Assembly (NCBI GenBank): GCA_900544725.1
Contig: UQWK01000022.1
Location: 1-33,137 of the forward strand
DNA from: an uncultured Collinsella sp.
Lineage (GTDB): Bacteria > Actinomycetota > Coriobacteriia > Coriobacteriales > Coriobacteriaceae
Reading direction: 5' to 3'
Length of the DNA: 33,137 nucleotides
The notes below the pieces were generated by a model, which saw nothing but the letters and a program-made list of their open reading frames with translations, ran no database searches and had not been told where the DNA came from. This document shows, one piece after another, positions 15,094 through 24,266 of the stretch. The translations under genes and the position numbers were made by a program. The first letter of the stretch is position 1. Every line of letters starts with the position of its first letter.

Positions 15094-16116
15094 ATGACGG
15101 CAAGCGACGCGACCGCGACAATTAAAAAGGGGGCGCCCGAGCCCGGTTTCGATAAAACGGCTCAGCGCATCCTCAACCTTTTCTTTGTACTCAACAGTTC
15201 TCCCGAACCGCTGACGACCGAGCAAATCGTCCTGGATTCCGATTTGGGATACGGCTCGGGCAATATCGACTCAGACAAGCGCAAGTTCCGCCGCGATCGC
15301 GACAAGCTGCTCGAACGCGGCATCGTTATCAGGGAGGTTCGTGCTGCCGGAGCGCAGGAAACCGAGGAGAGCGCGTGGACGATCGACCGCGAGCACACGT
15401 TTGCCGCGGGCGGTCTCATCACCGCAGACGATGCCGACATCCTGCTCAACGCCATCGACCAGACACTCGCGGCAGGCTCATCCACCTTTGCCGCGCCGCT
15501 TGCCGACATTCGCTCCAAGATTGCCTACCTCACCGGCATTTCGACGACAGGAGAGGCACCGATCCGCCGCTCTCCCGCCGTCGATGCGGTATGGAGTGCC
15601 TTTGCCGAGCGTTGCGCGCTGCGCTTTTTGTACCAAAACGGACGCGGCGAGCAACGCGAGCGGACCGTTTGCGTCTACGGCATGTTCGAGCGCGAGGGTA
15701 CGGCATACTTCTGCGGCCTCGACAATGCCACCGACAATATCAGAACATTCCGCTGCGACCGCATCATTCGCGCCTGGAGGCCTTCGAAAGCCTACGCCAT
15801 TCCTGCGGATTTCAACCTCAACGATTACTTATTCTTTGAGTTCGATTTTGCCGACCGCCCACCTGTTGCGGCTACGTTCTCGTTCGCGCGTGAAGCGCAG
15901 GCCGATATGATCAGCGGTCTCACGCGCGGACGAGGCGAACTCACGCGCACCGAAGCAGAGTGGACTTGGACCGTTGACGTGCGCGACTTTGAGGCCGCAG
16001 CCTCGTTTTGCATGGCCCATGCCATGGATGGCATGAGGCCCGTCGCGCCCGATTCTCTCAAGCGGGCGTGGAATCACCTCATCGAAAGGACGGTGCACGA
16101 GCATGTCCGTGCGTAA
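15094..16116 (+). CDS. WYL-domain transcriptional regulator (PafB/PafC-like), first of a pair
   Basis: This 340-aa protein has an N-terminal winged-helix region (about 20-110, with SDKRKFRRDRDKLLERGIVI), a linker with small helices, and a WYL domain at about 180-235. There the WYL motif is degenerate (TAYFCGLD), followed by the Arg-rich strand NIRTFRCDRI. A C-terminal extension completes the PafB/C shape. In actinobacteria PafBC activates the LexA-independent DNA-damage response, possibly by sensing single-stranded nucleic acid. The next gene overlaps by 14 nt and encodes a second WYL protein, as expected of a pafB-pafC pair. The start ATG at 15094 has a modest GAGG upstream. Confidence 0.82.
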   Translation: MTASDATATIKKGAPEPGFDKTAQRILNLFFVLNSSPEPLTTEQIVLDSDLGYGSGNIDSDKRKFRRDRDKLLERGIVIREVRAAGAQETEESAWTIDREHTFAAGGLITADDADILLNAIDQTLAAGSSTFAAPLADIRSKIAYLTGISTTGEAPIRRSPAVDAVWSAFAERCALRFLYQNGRGEQRERTVCVYGMFEREGTAYFCGLDNATDNIRTFRCDRIIRAWRPSKAYAIPADFNLNDYLFFEFDFADRPPVAATFSFAREAQADMISGLTRGRGELTRTEAEWTWTVDVRDFEAAASFCMAHAMDGMRPVAPDSLKRAWNHLIERTVHEHVRA

Positions 16117-17020
16117 ACTCACCAGCGAGCAAAGACTCTCGCGCGCCATCGACATCATGGAGGCCCTCTACGCCGCCGGCGAGAATGGCATGACACGAGA
16201 CGAGCTTTGCTGTCGCTTTGATATCACGGGGGCATCGCTCGACGAGATTCTCGAGATCGTCTCGACGCTTGCGGACCGAGAATCGGGCGCACGCATTATC
16301 TGCGAACGCCGCGGCGAGTGCGTGGTCCTCACCGGTGACGCGGGGCGTGTGCTACCGCTGCGTCTGAGTGCCGCCGAAGGCGCTGTGCTCAACCATGAAC
16401 TTGAATCATTGGGGATCGAACCCCAAGCTGCGGCTCGAATACGGCGCGCCCTTCTTCCCAAAGAGCTCGGTTACAACCAGCGCGTCTTTGACACCGTCGC
16501 CCACGGATCGCACTGGCAGCAGCTGAGCTGCGCCATTCGGGACGGCGTTCGCTGCCGTATCTCGTATCGCTCGATGGATGACACACAAGCGCGCGAGCGT
16601 TTGGTCGACCCCTTGCGCATCACAACAAACGGCGACCAAACGTATCTGATTGCCTGGGATGTCGCGGTCGACGAGCAGCGTACCTATCGCATGGATAAAA
16701 TCGAGGGCCTGGTCTTGACCGACGACTCCGTCGTGCGCCACGCACCGGAGCCCGCGACCCTCCACGACTCCCTCGCCCAGGCGGAGCGGAACGCGAAGCT
16801 TCTCATGCCGCGCGCCTTGGCAGAGCGCCTAGACTGGCCCGGCATCATGTCGATTGAACCCAATGGGGCGGACAGCTCAACAGTGAATGTGCGCTACGGC
16901 TCCGAGCGCTGGCTGTTAAGCCAGGTAATCGCAGCAGGCGGGGCCATCCGCATCTTGGATGACCCCGCCCTGTCAGAGCGCCTGTGCGACATGGCAAAAT
17001 CCCTCGTCTGTCCGCTTTAG
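16103..17020 (+). CDS. WYL-domain transcriptional regulator (PafB/PafC-like), second of a pair
   Basis: This 305-aa protein has an N-terminal helix-turn-helix (about 5-60), a middle region and a WYL domain (about 140-200). The WYL motif appears as TYLIAWD, followed by QRTYRMDKIEGL. Its start overlaps the end of the preceding WYL gene by 14 nt, so the two are translationally coupled and likely form a heterodimer. Its stop codon overlaps the stop codon of the convergent dinG by 4 nt, leaving no room for a terminator between them. A role in the DNA-damage response is inferred from family and neighbour. Confidence 0.83.
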   Translation: MSVRKLTSEQRLSRAIDIMEALYAAGENGMTRDELCCRFDITGASLDEILEIVSTLADRESGARIICERRGECVVLTGDAGRVLPLRLSAAEGAVLNHELESLGIEPQAAARIRRALLPKELGYNQRVFDTVAHGSHWQQLSCAIRDGVRCRISYRSMDDTQARERLVDPLRITTNGDQTYLIAWDVAVDEQRTYRMDKIEGLVLTDDSVVRHAPEPATLHDSLAQAERNAKLLMPRALAERLDWPGIMSIEPNGADSSTVNVRYGSERWLLSQVIAAGGAIRILDDPALSERLCDMAKSLVCPL

Positions 17021-19911
17021 CGGCGCCGCTCGTGGCGTGCGCGCCACAGCTGTAGATAGTGCCCGATTTGTGCCGACTCGATGCGCTGATAGGAGCTCGT
17101 GGGCAGCGACGTTAAGAATTTCTTGCCGTAGCCCTTCGTCACCAGGCGCGGGTCGGCCAAGATGAGTACGCCACAATCGGTCGATGAGCGAATGAGGCGA
17201 CCGGCTGCCTGCTTGACCTCGAGCACGGCCTCGGGCAGCGAATAGCGCGCCCAAGCGCGGTCTTCGCGCAGATTGCGCTCGCATGAGAGCGGGTCTGTGG
17301 GGCTCGAGAACGGCAGCTTGGGGATGATGACGCAGCGCAGCGTCTCGCCGCTGGCGTCAAACCCTTCCCAAAAGGCCTTAAGCGCAAAGAGCGACGAGGT
17401 CGGTTCGTTGATAAAGCGATCGCGCAGACGGCGAGGAGACGAGTTGCGCTGCTGGCAGTTGAGTTCCAGACCCGCACGAGCTATCTTGGGCTCGACGCGA
17501 GCGTACAGTTCCTCCATGTCACGCCTGTTGGTGAACAGCGTGAGCACCGAGCCGCCCATGGCGAGATGAGCGTCGACCAGCACACGCTCGAGCGCCGAAA
17601 GATAGCCTTCGCGGTCGCGCGGATCGGGGATATCCCCAGCCACGACCACGGCCATATTCGAATCGAAGTCGAAGCTCGAATCCAAGTGCAGCGACGATGA
17701 TGTCGAGGCACCGATGCGATCGAGGCCGACGGCGTGGTTAAAGTGCTCAAAGCTCTTGGAAACCGTCATGGTCGCCGAGGCAAAGATAGCCGTGTGGACC
17801 TCGGGCAACCACTCGGTTGCCAAGGCCTCGCCAATATCGATGCGCTCCGCGGTCATCGACTCGCCGCCGGCACGCAATCTGCGATTGACTTGCAACGAGT
17901 ACACGTAGTGTTCGTCGGTGCCGCCAACGATGAGCTTGAGGTTCTCGGCCAGCTCGTGTAGGCGACGCGAGATATCACCCAGGTCGACAACAACCTCGGG
18001 TTTGTCGGCGGCGACGGCTTGTACCAGCGCGTCGACGCTCTTGTCAGCTTGTTCCAATGCGTCGATGGCAGTGTAGGCCGACTGTAAGAAATCATGCCAG
18101 TCGTCAGATTCGCGCAGCTCGGGGCCAATCCATAGGTTCGCATTGTCATAGCCCCCGCGGGCACGGCGGCCGAGCTCGCGAACGCCATCAAACACGTCGG
18201 CGATTGCCATGCTCGCGCGCGCAACCGTCGACGTCGCCTTGGCGGTTAGACCCAAGTAGAGCGTAGAGCCCTCCGAGGTTGCCAAATCGCGGGAAACCTG
18301 GCTCAGCGCGCCGGTGCTCGAGCCACCCAGGCGCTCAAACAGAACGCGCGATTCATCCGCCGACACCACGCGCGCCCATTGACGGCGCGCCTCGCGCTCG
18401 ATGGAGTGGGCCTCATCGATCACCCAGTGACGAATCGGAGGCAAGATTCTGCCCTCGGCCGCAACATTGCGGAACAGCAGGGAATGGTTGGTGACCACTA
18501 CATCGGCATGCGCCGCGCGACGGCGGGCGCCGTGGACCAGGCATTTATCGGGGAAAAACGGGCATAGGCGACGGGCGCACTCGCGCGACGCCGTCGTAAA
18601 GTCGGGACGGTTGACGCTGCGCCAGCGAATGCCGAGCGAGTCGAGGTCGCCATCGGCCGACTGACACACGTACGCCGTGATGACCGCGACTGCCGTAAGC
18701 GTGTCGGCAGGATCACGCTTAGTCGTAATTTCGACTTGCCCGCGGCTCATGCGCTCAAGCTTGCGCAAGCATGGATAGTGGTCATAGCCCTTGAGGGCGC
18801 AAAACGATAGGCCTCCGTCCAGCTGCTCGGCAAGTTTGGGCAGCTCATGATACATGAGCTGATCGGCAAGATTATTCGATTTAGTCGCGATACCAACCGT
18901 GATGTTGTTGCGGCGCGCGGCCTCGGCAAAAGGCACCAGGTAAGCCATCGATTTGCCGACGCCCGTGCCCGCCTCGATCACGCGATGCGTTCCCGTAACG
19001 AGTGCGTCACGGACCTCGAGCGCCATCGCGATCTGCTCATCGCGCGGCTCGTACGTGGGATACATGCGATTAACCAGGCCGCCCGGGGCATAGTCCGCCT
19101 CGATTTCCTCGCGGCTCGGCATCTTAAGGACCGGTAGCTCGTCCGCATCAACGCGCTCATCGGCCCGATCGGCCTTGAGTACGTCGGCGCGGGCGGCGCC
19201 GAGAGAGAAGATGGAACCGGGGTTCTGTCCCGCCAAGAACGAGAAGATGGGACGATAGGACCAGGGTACGTCGGGATGCATGTCGGCCAGGCGCGCCATT
19301 AAGCCCTGGGGCAAGTCGGTGAGCGCCACGAGCAAGACGCGCCACACACCACACAGGGCGTCGACATCGGCGTTGGCGCGGTGCGACACCGAGTCGCAGC
19401 CAAACAGGTCGGCCATGAAAGAGAGCTTATGCGAGGCCAGGCGCGGAAGCGCGATGCGCGACAGTGCCAGCGAATCGATCCAGATGTCGCTGACGTTGAC
19501 ACCGCCCTTGACCGACTCGATAAACGAACGGTCGAAGGTGGCGTTATGCGCAATCACCGGGCAGCCGCCGACAAAATCGGCGAGAGCGGCCACGGCCTCG
19601 ACGGCCGATGGGGCATCCACCACATCGGCGTTTGTAATGCTCGTGAGTTCGGTAATCTCGGCGGGAATCAGCTGCTTGGGATGCACGAAGGTATCGAAGC
19701 GGTCGATGACCTCGCGGCCTGAAAGACGGGCCGCCGAGATCTCGATTAGCTCGTTGTCCTGCACCGAAAGACCCGTGGTCTCGGTATCGAGGACGATAAC
19801 ATCTTCCTCGATGAGACCAAACGATTGGGTTTTGGCGCGCTCGGCAAGCGTGGCATAGGAATCGATGACAAACTGCGGCGTTCCCGACGAAACAGCGTCC
19901 TCGATTAGCAT
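17017..19911 (-). CDS. dinG: DinG-family helicase with N-terminal DnaQ-like 3'-5' exonuclease
   Basis: The protein has 964 aa in two parts. Residues about 35-200 are a DEDDh exonuclease: Asp42/Glu44 in VLDTETTGL, AHNATFDRSF, and later His/Asp in HRANADVDAL. From about 285 it is a superfamily 2 helicase of the XPD/DinG type, with Walker A EAGTGVGKS near 312-320, the DEAH box near 497, and motif VI QAAGRLIRSS near the end. Cysteines between motifs I and II (YPCLRK, YVCQS and REC..LC......C) suggest an iron-sulphur cluster, unlike the Fe-S-free DinG of Bacillus and Staphylococcus. Fused DinG proteins act in repair and processing of structured DNA. The ATG overlaps the end of ddl, and no good ribosome site is seen, so it is probably coupled to ddl translation. 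Confidence 0.9.
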   Translation of the reverse strand: MLIEDAVSSGTPQFVIDSYATLAERAKTQSFGLIEEDVIVLDTETTGLSVQDNELIEISAARLSGREVIDRFDTFVHPKQLIPAEITELTSITNADVVDAPSAVEAVAALADFVGGCPVIAHNATFDRSFIESVKGGVNVSDIWIDSLALSRIALPRLASHKLSFMADLFGCDSVSHRANADVDALCGVWRVLLVALTDLPQGLMARLADMHPDVPWSYRPIFSFLAGQNPGSIFSLGAARADVLKADRADERVDADELPVLKMPSREEIEADYAPGGLVNRMYPTYEPRDEQIAMALEVRDALVTGTHRVIEAGTGVGKSMAYLVPFAEAARRNNITVGIATKSNNLADQLMYHELPKLAEQLDGGLSFCALKGYDHYPCLRKLERMSRGQVEITTKRDPADTLTAVAVITAYVCQSADGDLDSLGIRWRSVNRPDFTTASRECARRLCPFFPDKCLVHGARRRAAHADVVVTNHSLLFRNVAAEGRILPPIRHWVIDEAHSIEREARRQWARVVSADESRVLFERLGGSSTGALSQVSRDLATSEGSTLYLGLTAKATSTVARASMAIADVFDGVRELGRRARGGYDNANLWIGPELRESDDWHDFLQSAYTAIDALEQADKSVDALVQAVAADKPEVVVDLGDISRRLHELAENLKLIVGGTDEHYVYSLQVNRRLRAGGESMTAERIDIGEALATEWLPEVHTAIFASATMTVSKSFEHFNHAVGLDRIGASTSSSLHLDSSFDFDSNMAVVVAGDIPDPRDREGYLSALERVLVDAHLAMGGSVLTLFTNRRDMEELYARVEPKIARAGLELNCQQRNSSPRRLRDRFINEPTSSLFALKAFWEGFDASGETLRCVIIPKLPFSSPTDPLSCERNLREDRAWARYSLPEAVLEVKQAAGRLIRSSTDCGVLILADPRLVTKGYGKKFLTSLPTSSYQRIESAQIGHYLQLWRARHERRR

Positions 19912-20870
19912 GCAACGCCCGCTCGATGAAGTCCCATACGAATCAGACTGTCACACACCTGCGGGAACGTCATGTCATCGGTGTGGCGAATCTCATCCGG
20001 ATACAGCGACGTATCGGTCATGCCGGGAATCGTGTTGGTCTCGAGGATGACGGGGCCATCCTCGCTCACGATAAAGTCACTGCGCGAGATACCCAGGCAG
20101 CCGAGTGCCTTATGGGCAGCACAGGCGAGCTCCTGGGCACGAGCGTAGTTCTCGGGCGAAATCTGTGCCGGAATGCGATGGATATCCGTGGGGTCGACAT
20201 ACTTCACGTCCAGATCGTAGAACTCGCAGTCCTCGGGCTTACGGATCTCAACAATCGGCAGGGCGCGCACGTCATCCTCGCCGTATACGCCGACAGTGAT
20301 CTCGGTACCCTCGATGCACTTCTCGACCAGCACTTTGTCGCCGTACTCAAATGCCTTGGCGATTGCCGCGGGTAGCTCGGAGGGCTCATGGACCAGGGAA
20401 ATGCCATAGCTGGAACCGTTGACGGCCGGCTTCACAAAGCAGCGCTCGCCACAAACCTCGACGATATGATCGATATCGACTTCATCGCCCGACTCGATCG
20501 CAATGCCGGGGGCAACGGGAATGCCCGCCTTGGCGTACAGGAGCTTCGAGACCTCCTTGTCGGCACCGCAGGCGCTGGCAAGCACGCCCGAGGCCGTGTA
20601 GGGGATACCCAGGGTCTCCATGGCACCCTGCATGGCACCATCCTCACCGCCGGCGCCGTGCATGGCGATAAACGCCACGTCAAAGCCACCGGTCGCCATG
20701 GTTACCATAAAATCATCGGCAGCGGTGTCGAGCAGCTCCACCGAAGTGTAGCCGGCCTCCTTCAAGGCCACCACGACGTTCTTTCCCGAATTGAGCGAGA
20801 TCTCGCGCTCAGCGGAATGACCGCCCGCCAAGACCGCTACGTGCATGTTCTCTAGGCTTTTACCCGGCAT
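19905..20870 (-). CDS. ddl: D-alanine--D-alanine ligase
   Basis: This 321-aa ATP-grasp enzyme joins two D-alanines for peptidoglycan precursors. Recognisable parts are the N-terminal VAVLAGGHSAEREISLNSG, the AMHGAGGEDGAMQG segment, ATP-binding CFVKPAVNGSSYGI, GVYGEDDVRALPIVEI and the C-terminal metal/phosphate loop VILETNTIPGMTDTSLYP. Length is normal. GAGGAG precedes the ATG. The last bases overlap the dinG start (ATGCTAA), so ddl and dinG form an operon. It is divergent from rlmN. Confidence 0.95.
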   Translation of the reverse strand: MPGKSLENMHVAVLAGGHSAEREISLNSGKNVVVALKEAGYTSVELLDTAADDFMVTMATGGFDVAFIAMHGAGGEDGAMQGAMETLGIPYTASGVLASACGADKEVSKLLYAKAGIPVAPGIAIESGDEVDIDHIVEVCGERCFVKPAVNGSSYGISLVHEPSELPAAIAKAFEYGDKVLVEKCIEGTEITVGVYGEDDVRALPIVEIRKPEDCEFYDLDVKYVDPTDIHRIPAQISPENYARAQELACAAHKALGCLGISRSDFIVSEDGPVILETNTIPGMTDTSLYPDEIRHTDDMTFPQVCDSLIRMGLHRAGVAC

Positions 20871-20885
20871 GGGCAGACTCCTCCT

Positions 20886-20891
20886 CTATAA
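20886..20891 (+). promoter_or_regulatory. Possible -10 element for rlmN
   Basis: TATAAT stands in the 85-nt gap between the divergent ddl and rlmN genes, with only a poor -35 (CCGGCA) 17 nt upstream. On the other strand TACAAT could serve ddl. Both are weak assignments. Confidence 0.3.
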
Positions 20892-20955
20892 TTTCTGCAG
20901 CTGATACCATATTGTAGCGATACCCTCTACGTTTCCCCAAAATCGAAAGGCTTCC

Positions 20956-22008
20956 ATGAATCCCAGGACTAAATCTCAGGACATTCGCGACTTGAGCCAA
21001 AACGATATTCGCGAGCTTGTGGCCGAACTCGGCCAGCCCGCCTTCCGCGCGAAGCAGCTCATCGAATGGGTCTTTGAGAAGAACGTTTGTTCGTTTGACG
21101 ATATGACCAACCTTCCCAAGGCTTTCCGCGAGCAGCTTAAAGAGGCTTTCGCCTTTGACACGCCGACCGAACTCACCAAGCAGGTTTCCAAAGATGGCTC
21201 TCGCAAGTATCTGCTCGAGTACCACGACGGCATTTCCGTCGAGACTGTCGGTATGCCCCGCCGTAACAAACTTTCTATCTGCGTTTCCACCCAGGCAGGC
21301 TGTGGCATGGGCTGCGCCTTTTGCGCCACCGGCCTTAACGGCCTCAAGCGCTCGCTGACAGCTCAGGAGATCGTCGACCAGGTACTTCATGTATCCAACG
21401 ACTTTGGCGAGCGTGCCACGAGCGTTGTCTTCATGGGCCAGGGCGAGCCGTTTGCCAACTACGACGAGGTTCTCAAGGCACTGCGTATCCTCAACGACCC
21501 CGATGGCATCGGTATCGGCGCCCGTCACCTCACCGTCTCTACCAGCGGCGTTATTCCCGGTATTCGCAAATTCGCCGACATCCCCGAGCAGTTCACGCTT
21601 GCCGTTTCCCTGCATTCCGCCATCCAGTCGACGCGCAATAAGCTTATGCCCGGCGTTAAGAAGTACACGCTCCTGCGCCTTCACGAGGCACTTCAGCTCT
21701 ACACCGAGAAGACCGGACGCCGCCCGACCTATGAGTATGCCATGATCGAAGGCGTCAACGATACGAATCCCGAGATGCAGGCGCTCTGCGACTTCTGCGA
21801 GGGAACCCTGTGCCACGTTAACCTAATTCAGCTTAACGACATCGAGGGCAGCCCGCTCAAGCCGTCTCCGATTCATAAGGTCGAGGATCTTCAGCGCCGC
21901 CTTGAGTCTCGTGGCATCGAGACCACGATCCGTAACTCGCGCGGCAATGATATTGATGCCGCCTGCGGTCAGCTGAAGCAACGTTTCAAGGTCCAGAAGA
22001 ACGCATAG
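20956..22008 (+). CDS. rlmN: Dual-specificity 23S rRNA/tRNA adenine C2-methyltransferase (RlmN)
   Basis: This 350-aa radical-SAM enzyme methylates C2 of A2503 in 23S rRNA and of A37 in some tRNAs. The cluster-binding CxxxCxxC is C116-C120-C123 in GCGMGCAFCATG. The methyl-accepting cysteine near the C-terminus is Cys337 (DAACGQL). MGQGEPFANYDEV and the AVSLHS strand are typical of the family. GAAAGG precedes the ATG. A terminator follows. Confidence 0.96.
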   Translation: MNPRTKSQDIRDLSQNDIRELVAELGQPAFRAKQLIEWVFEKNVCSFDDMTNLPKAFREQLKEAFAFDTPTELTKQVSKDGSRKYLLEYHDGISVETVGMPRRNKLSICVSTQAGCGMGCAFCATGLNGLKRSLTAQEIVDQVLHVSNDFGERATSVVFMGQGEPFANYDEVLKALRILNDPDGIGIGARHLTVSTSGVIPGIRKFADIPEQFTLAVSLHSAIQSTRNKLMPGVKKYTLLRLHEALQLYTEKTGRRPTYEYAMIEGVNDTNPEMQALCDFCEGTLCHVNLIQLNDIEGSPLKPSPIHKVEDLQRRLESRGIETTIRNSRGNDIDAACGQLKQRFKVQKNA

Positions 22009-22027
22009 GGGAGTCTGTACCCCTTAA

Positions 22028-22043
22028 CGTTTCATGTGAAACA
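22028..22043. promoter_or_regulatory. Degenerate parS-like site after rlmN
   Basis: CGTTTCATGTGAAACA differs from the perfect parS sites at 24189-24282 at two positions. One of these breaks the central CACGTG. It may be a weak ParB site or a decayed one. Confidence 0.45.
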
Positions 22044-22047
22044 TCCG

Positions 22048-22095
22048 ACAGCCCTGGTTGCAAATAATGTAATCAGGGCTGTTTCATTTGTTTTC
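22048..22095 (+). terminator. Rho-independent terminator of rlmN
   Basis: A 12-bp stem (22048-22059 with 22071-22082, one G-T pair) closes an 11-nt loop and is followed by a T-rich stretch. It lies 40 nt past the rlmN stop codon. Confidence 0.8.
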
Positions 22096-22132
22096 ATCCT
22101 AGAGGACTTGATATACGTAACCTTAGTTTTAT

Positions 22133-22179
22133 AGCCAAAATAAGGGGTCCTTGTCTCATGTATCAGACAAGGACCCCTT
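22133..22179 (-). terminator. Terminator of the rsmG-parAB unit
   Basis: A perfect 15-bp stem (22142-22156 with 22165-22179) closes an 8-nt loop. In the minus direction ATTTT follows. It sits just after the small YtxH-like gene. The near-perfect symmetry could also stop transcription arriving from rlmN. Confidence 0.75.
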
Positions 22180-22198
22180 CAGAACAGGCAAGTAATTG

Positions 22199-22210
22199 TT
22201 AGGTACCTAA
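22199..22210. repeat. 12-bp palindrome TTAGGTACCTAA, copy 1
   Basis: The palindrome overlaps the stop codon of the small YtxH-like gene. The same 12 nt occur again at 25703-25714, just upstream of jag. Confidence 0.5.
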
Positions 22211-22461
22211 TAACCAACATTTTCCCACTGATGGGTGACCCAGTCTTGGTTAATCTTGGGATTCTTAGTCACCTGAGCAGTACGCATAGCGACATCTTCG
22301 GTCATCACATCCATTTTCTTCTTGGATGTATCGACTATATCCTGTGCTCCACGCAACAGTCGACCTCTCAGTTCATCATCTGTCGCAAGCTTATAACCAG
22401 CAAAAGCGCCAGCAACGACGGTGGTTGCCAACGCAATGGCCGCGAGAACCTTATTCTTCAT
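22207..22461 (-). CDS. Small YtxH-like membrane-anchored protein
   Basis: This 84-aa protein has an N-terminal basic start and one hydrophobic helix (about 4-26), followed by a charged helical tail. The size and layout resemble YtxH-domain proteins, whose function is poorly known. I place the start at the ATG at 22461, preceded by AGGAGG. A longer frame (6 codons more) lacks a ribosome site. The start overlaps the parB stop by 11 nt, so it is translated with parB. It is a candidate accessory of the segregation operon, but that is inference. Confidence 0.72.
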   Translation of the reverse strand: MKNKVLAAIALATTVVAGAFAGYKLATDDELRGRLLRGAQDIVDTSKKKMDVMTEDVAMRTAQVTKNPKINQDWVTHQWENVGY

Positions 22462-23356
22462 CCTGATCCTCCTGCCCAAATTGAATCATTTCGCCAAGGA
22501 TACGGGAGAGTTCCTCTTCGTCTTTGAACTCGATTTCAATCTTGTTCTTGCCACGCGAGCTCTTCACGCGCACATTCGTGTTAAATACTTGACGAAGGAC
22601 TCGAGCGGCCTTTTTGAATGACTGAGGTGTTGCTGGCCTCGGCGTCTTAGGTGTTTCTCCGGCAGAAAACAACGGAGCAAGATTTTCTGTCGCTCTGACG
22701 GAAAGACCTTCTGCAACAACCTTCTCAGCAAGTCGAATTCGAGCATCCTCATAGGGAACTGCAAGGATCGCTCTCGCATGGCCCGCAGTAAGCTTACCCT
22801 CGAAAATCATCTGCTGTACGACTTCGGGAAGATCAAGCAAGCGAAGTGAATTTGTAATTGCCGAACGAGACTTACTGACAGCCTTTGATAACGCCTCCTG
22901 CGTCATACCGCTGGCATCAATGAGCTGACGATAGCCCTTAGCCTCTTCGACGGGATTCAGATCAGAACGCTGAAGATTCTCTATAAGTGCAAGCGCGAGC
23001 ATTTCCTCATCATTAACCTCCTTAATGATGACAGGCAATTCCTCAAGGCCAGCGAGTTTCGATGCCTGGTAACGACGCTCACCGGCAATAATCTCATAGC
23101 CATTTCCGTGCTTACGAACCAACAACGGCTGCAAAACTCCATGTTCTTGGATTGATTCGCTCAACTCGCGAAGTTCAGTTTCGTTAAAGTGAATTCGTGG
23201 TTGGTTTGGGTTGGGAACAATATCCTCAATAGGCAGTTTTGTTTCAGATGCGGCATTTGAAGCCGATGCAGCCGAACCACCGGTCTCATACTCAGCCTCT
23301 GAGACTAAAGCATTGAGTCCACGTCCCAATCCGCCACGCTTCTTTGCACTAGGCAC
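22451..23356 (-). CDS. parB: Chromosome-partitioning protein ParB (Spo0J)
   Basis: The protein has 301 aa. The N-terminal CTPase/ParB-nuclease fold includes PNPNQPR and the arginine patch GERRYQA (92-98). Next come ENLQRSDLNPVEEA and a helix-turn-helix that reads parS (QEALSKAVSKSRSAITNSLRLL). A C-terminal dimerisation region completes the protein. ParB loads at parS as a CTP-dependent clamp and recruits SMC. GTG start at 23356 overlaps the parA end by 8 nt. Three parS sites lie just upstream of the parA gene. Confidence 0.96.
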   Translation of the reverse strand: MPSAKKRGGLGRGLNALVSEAEYETGGSAASASNAASETKLPIEDIVPNPNQPRIHFNETELRELSESIQEHGVLQPLLVRKHGNGYEIIAGERRYQASKLAGLEELPVIIKEVNDEEMLALALIENLQRSDLNPVEEAKGYRQLIDASGMTQEALSKAVSKSRSAITNSLRLLDLPEVVQQMIFEGKLTAGHARAILAVPYEDARIRLAEKVVAEGLSVRATENLAPLFSAGETPKTPRPATPQSFKKAARVLRQVFNTNVRVKSSRGKNKIEIEFKDEEELSRILGEMIQFGQEDQDEE

Positions 23357-24149
23357 GCTTGATCACCTCTTTTGCAAGATTCATATACGCTTTTGCACCC
23401 TTATTTTGAGGTGCATAGGTAATTACCGGCTCTCCAAAAGACGGAGCCTCAGAGATTTTTACGGTACGGGGAATTAGAGTCTTAAAAGCCTTATCACCAA
23501 AGTACGACTGAACCTCCTCAACAACCTGATTCGACAGAGAAGTACGCGAGTCATACATGGTCATAAGCACACCATAGGTGTCTAAGCCCTTGTTCAGACG
23601 TGATTTGACCATCTTCATTGACTCAAGCAGCTTCGTAACGCCCTCGAGTGCGTAATACTCGCACTGAATCGGAATCAAAACGCTGTCTGCTGCGGTCAAA
23701 GCGTTGATAGTAAGCAGGCCGAGCGAAGGAGGACAGTCAATGAAAATAAAATCGAATTCGTCTTGAATGGGCTCAAGCAAATCTTTGAGGCGGGTTTCAC
23801 GAGCAATTGCGCTTACGAGCTCAATTTCGGCGCCTGCAAGCTGAATTGTCGCCGGAATAACGAATACCTTTTTGCAATTTGTATCAAGAACGAGCGATTC
23901 TGCCGGCACGTCATTCAGCAATGCATCATAGATGCACTGATCAAGGTCTTCTTTTTCAATTCCAAATCCACTGGTACTGTTTCCCTGCGGATCAAAATCG
24001 ACAATCAGTGTCTTGCGTCCCTGTTCACCCAGAGCTGCTGCAAGGTTAACAGCCGTCGTTGACTTACCGACGCCGCCTTTTTGATTGATGATTGCAATAA
24101 TACGCGTGTCTTTTGCGCTCTTCGAACGCTTAACGTCGCGAAATCCCAC
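23349..24149 (-). CDS. parA: Chromosome-partitioning ATPase ParA (Soj)
   Basis: This 266-aa deviant Walker ATPase has P-loop KGGVGKST at 24-31, DFDPQGNSTSGFG, and DCPPSLG in the switch region. It drives origin segregation with ParB and, in its monomer form, can modulate DnaA in Bacillus. The start is GTG at 24149 after GGAGGG. An in-frame later ATG is not supported by a ribosome site. It is upstream of and overlaps parB. Confidence 0.95.
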   Translation of the reverse strand: MGFRDVKRSKSAKDTRIIAIINQKGGVGKSTTAVNLAAALGEQGRKTLIVDFDPQGNSTSGFGIEKEDLDQCIYDALLNDVPAESLVLDTNCKKVFVIPATIQLAGAEIELVSAIARETRLKDLLEPIQDEFDFIFIDCPPSLGLLTINALTAADSVLIPIQCEYYALEGVTKLLESMKMVKSRLNKGLDTYGVLMTMYDSRTSLSNQVVEEVQSYFGDKAFKTLIPRTVKISEAPSFGEPVITYAPQNKGAKAYMNLAKEVIKRA

Positions 24150-24188
24150 GGTCCCTCCTGGTGTGTATTAAAGCTGTCAAACGGAGGA

Positions 24189-24204
24189 TGTTTCACGTGA
24201 AACA
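24189..24204. promoter_or_regulatory. parS site 1
   Basis: TGTTTCACGTGAAACA, the exact palindromic ParB-binding consensus, lies 40 nt upstream of parA. Confidence 0.95.
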
Positions 24205-24227
24205 TTCCGATTCGATATCAACCGCCA

Positions 24228-24243
24228 TGTTTCACGTGAAACA
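24228..24243. promoter_or_regulatory. parS site 2
   Basis: Exact copy of the 16-bp parS consensus, 23 bp after site 1. Confidence 0.95.
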
Positions 24244-24266
24244 GTGCAAGTTGTTAGTATCCATTA

